6,541 nt of DNA, taken from contig CALNBT010000094.1 of assembly GCA_937874345.1 (NCBI GenBank), positions 1 through 6,541 on the forward strand, read 5' to 3'. The notes beneath the pieces are model-generated. The model did no database searches. It was not told where the DNA came from and saw only the letters and a program-made list of their open reading frames with translations. Each line of letters opens with the position of its first letter. Position 1 is the stretch's first letter. The stretch comes from an uncultured Prevotella sp. Lineage in GTDB: Bacteria; Bacteroidota; Bacteroidia; Bacteroidales; Bacteroidaceae. Shown one piece after another: positions 6,449-6,541 of the stretch. A program made the translations under genes and the position numbers.

Positions 6449-6497
6449 GTTGACACATTTAAAAATTCATTTGCATGAAAAAGAAAGCAGTGTCAAC
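6449..6497. repeat. Inverted repeat flanking the start codon of the terminal ORF
   Basis: GTTGACAC (6449-6456) and its exact complement GTGTCAAC (6490-6497) flank a 33-base loop that contains the ATG at 6475. In an RNA this pairing would enclose the start codon and could dampen translation from read-through transcripts, as many insertion sequences do. Eight bases is short, so chance is possible. Confidence 0.35.
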
Positions 6498-6541
6498 GTA
6501 TACGGATATCGACCGTTTATCGTTATTAAAGCGTTATTTTG
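6475..6541 (+). CDS. 5' end of a probable transposase OrfA (partial)
   Basis: An ATG at 6475 opens a frame that runs off the window after 22 full codons: MKKKAVSTYTDIDRLSLLKR then YF. A basic start followed by a helix-forming DIDRLSLLKRYF segment fits the beginning of a helix-turn-helix transposase protein such as IS3/IS911 OrfA, and it sits at the right distance from the putative IS left end at 6437. Too little sequence is present to establish the family. It could be an unrelated small DNA-binding protein. Confidence 0.4.
   Translation, partial: MKKKAVSTYTDIDRLSLLKRYF

Larger units (their letters stand above)
6437..6541 (+). mobile_element. Left end of a probable IS3-family insertion sequence, cut by the window edge
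   Basis: Sixteen bases after the nuclease-helicase stop the sequence reads TGTACTGAATAAGTTGACAC. It starts with TG and resembles the terminal inverted repeats of IS3-family elements, which commonly begin TGTACTG and contain a GTTGACA-like segment. A start codon with a lysine-rich opening follows 38 bases in, as expected for orfA. The element's right end and target duplication lie outside the window, so the call rests on the terminus and gene start only. Confidence 0.4.

Overview
The window looks like chromosomal or accessory DNA from a Bacteroidota (Bacteroidales-type) bacterium. This rests on AT-rich intergenic DNA, the near absence of well-placed Shine-Dalgarno sequences, and several matches to the Bacteroidota sigma-factor promoter (TTTG at -33, TAnnTTTG at -7) upstream of genes. 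No rRNA, tRNA or CRISPR array is visible. The species cannot be named from the sequence alone.

Left part (about 1-2111, minus strand): two DNA-repair genes read right to left. An AlkZ-like winged-helix DNA glycosylase (1065-2111) is followed after 97-163 bases, depending on the start chosen, by an AlkD-like HEAT-repeat DNA glycosylase (143-970 or 143-904). Both families remove alkylated, often bulky, bases from DNA and neither needs classical base flipping in the way most glycosylases do. Side by side they look like a small alkylation-damage or genotoxin-resistance module.

Middle (2112-3960): a 355-base spacer holds a lone promoter-like box and a possible coding remnant. Then comes a type IV (AbiE) toxin-antitoxin operon on the minus strand. 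The AbiEi-family antitoxin (3291-3911) precedes and overlaps by 4 bases (ATGA) the AbiEii-family nucleotidyltransferase toxin (2467-3294). A good promoter box overlaps a perfect palindrome just upstream of the antitoxin, which fits autoregulation.

Right part (3936-6541, plus strand): a 350-base divergent intergenic region holds a possible gene remnant, three degenerate 32-33-base tandem repeats, a strong promoter match (TTTG-N21-TAAATTTG) and a 10-codon leader ORF whose stop overlaps the next start. That gene (4288-6420) encodes a 710-residue protein with an N-terminal PD-(D/E)XK nuclease-like domain joined to a DUF2075 (Schlafen-group-3-like) superfamily 1 helicase/ATPase domain. Sixteen bases after its stop, what looks like the left end of an IS3-family insertion sequence begins, with the first 22 codons of its first ORF cut by the window edge.

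Together, the toxin-antitoxin pair, the nuclease-helicase fusion, the gene remnants and the insertion sequence make this look like a small defence/accessory island next to a repair module. The best candidate for an undescribed system is the nuclease-DUF2075 helicase gene with its repeat- and leader-peptide-bearing upstream region.
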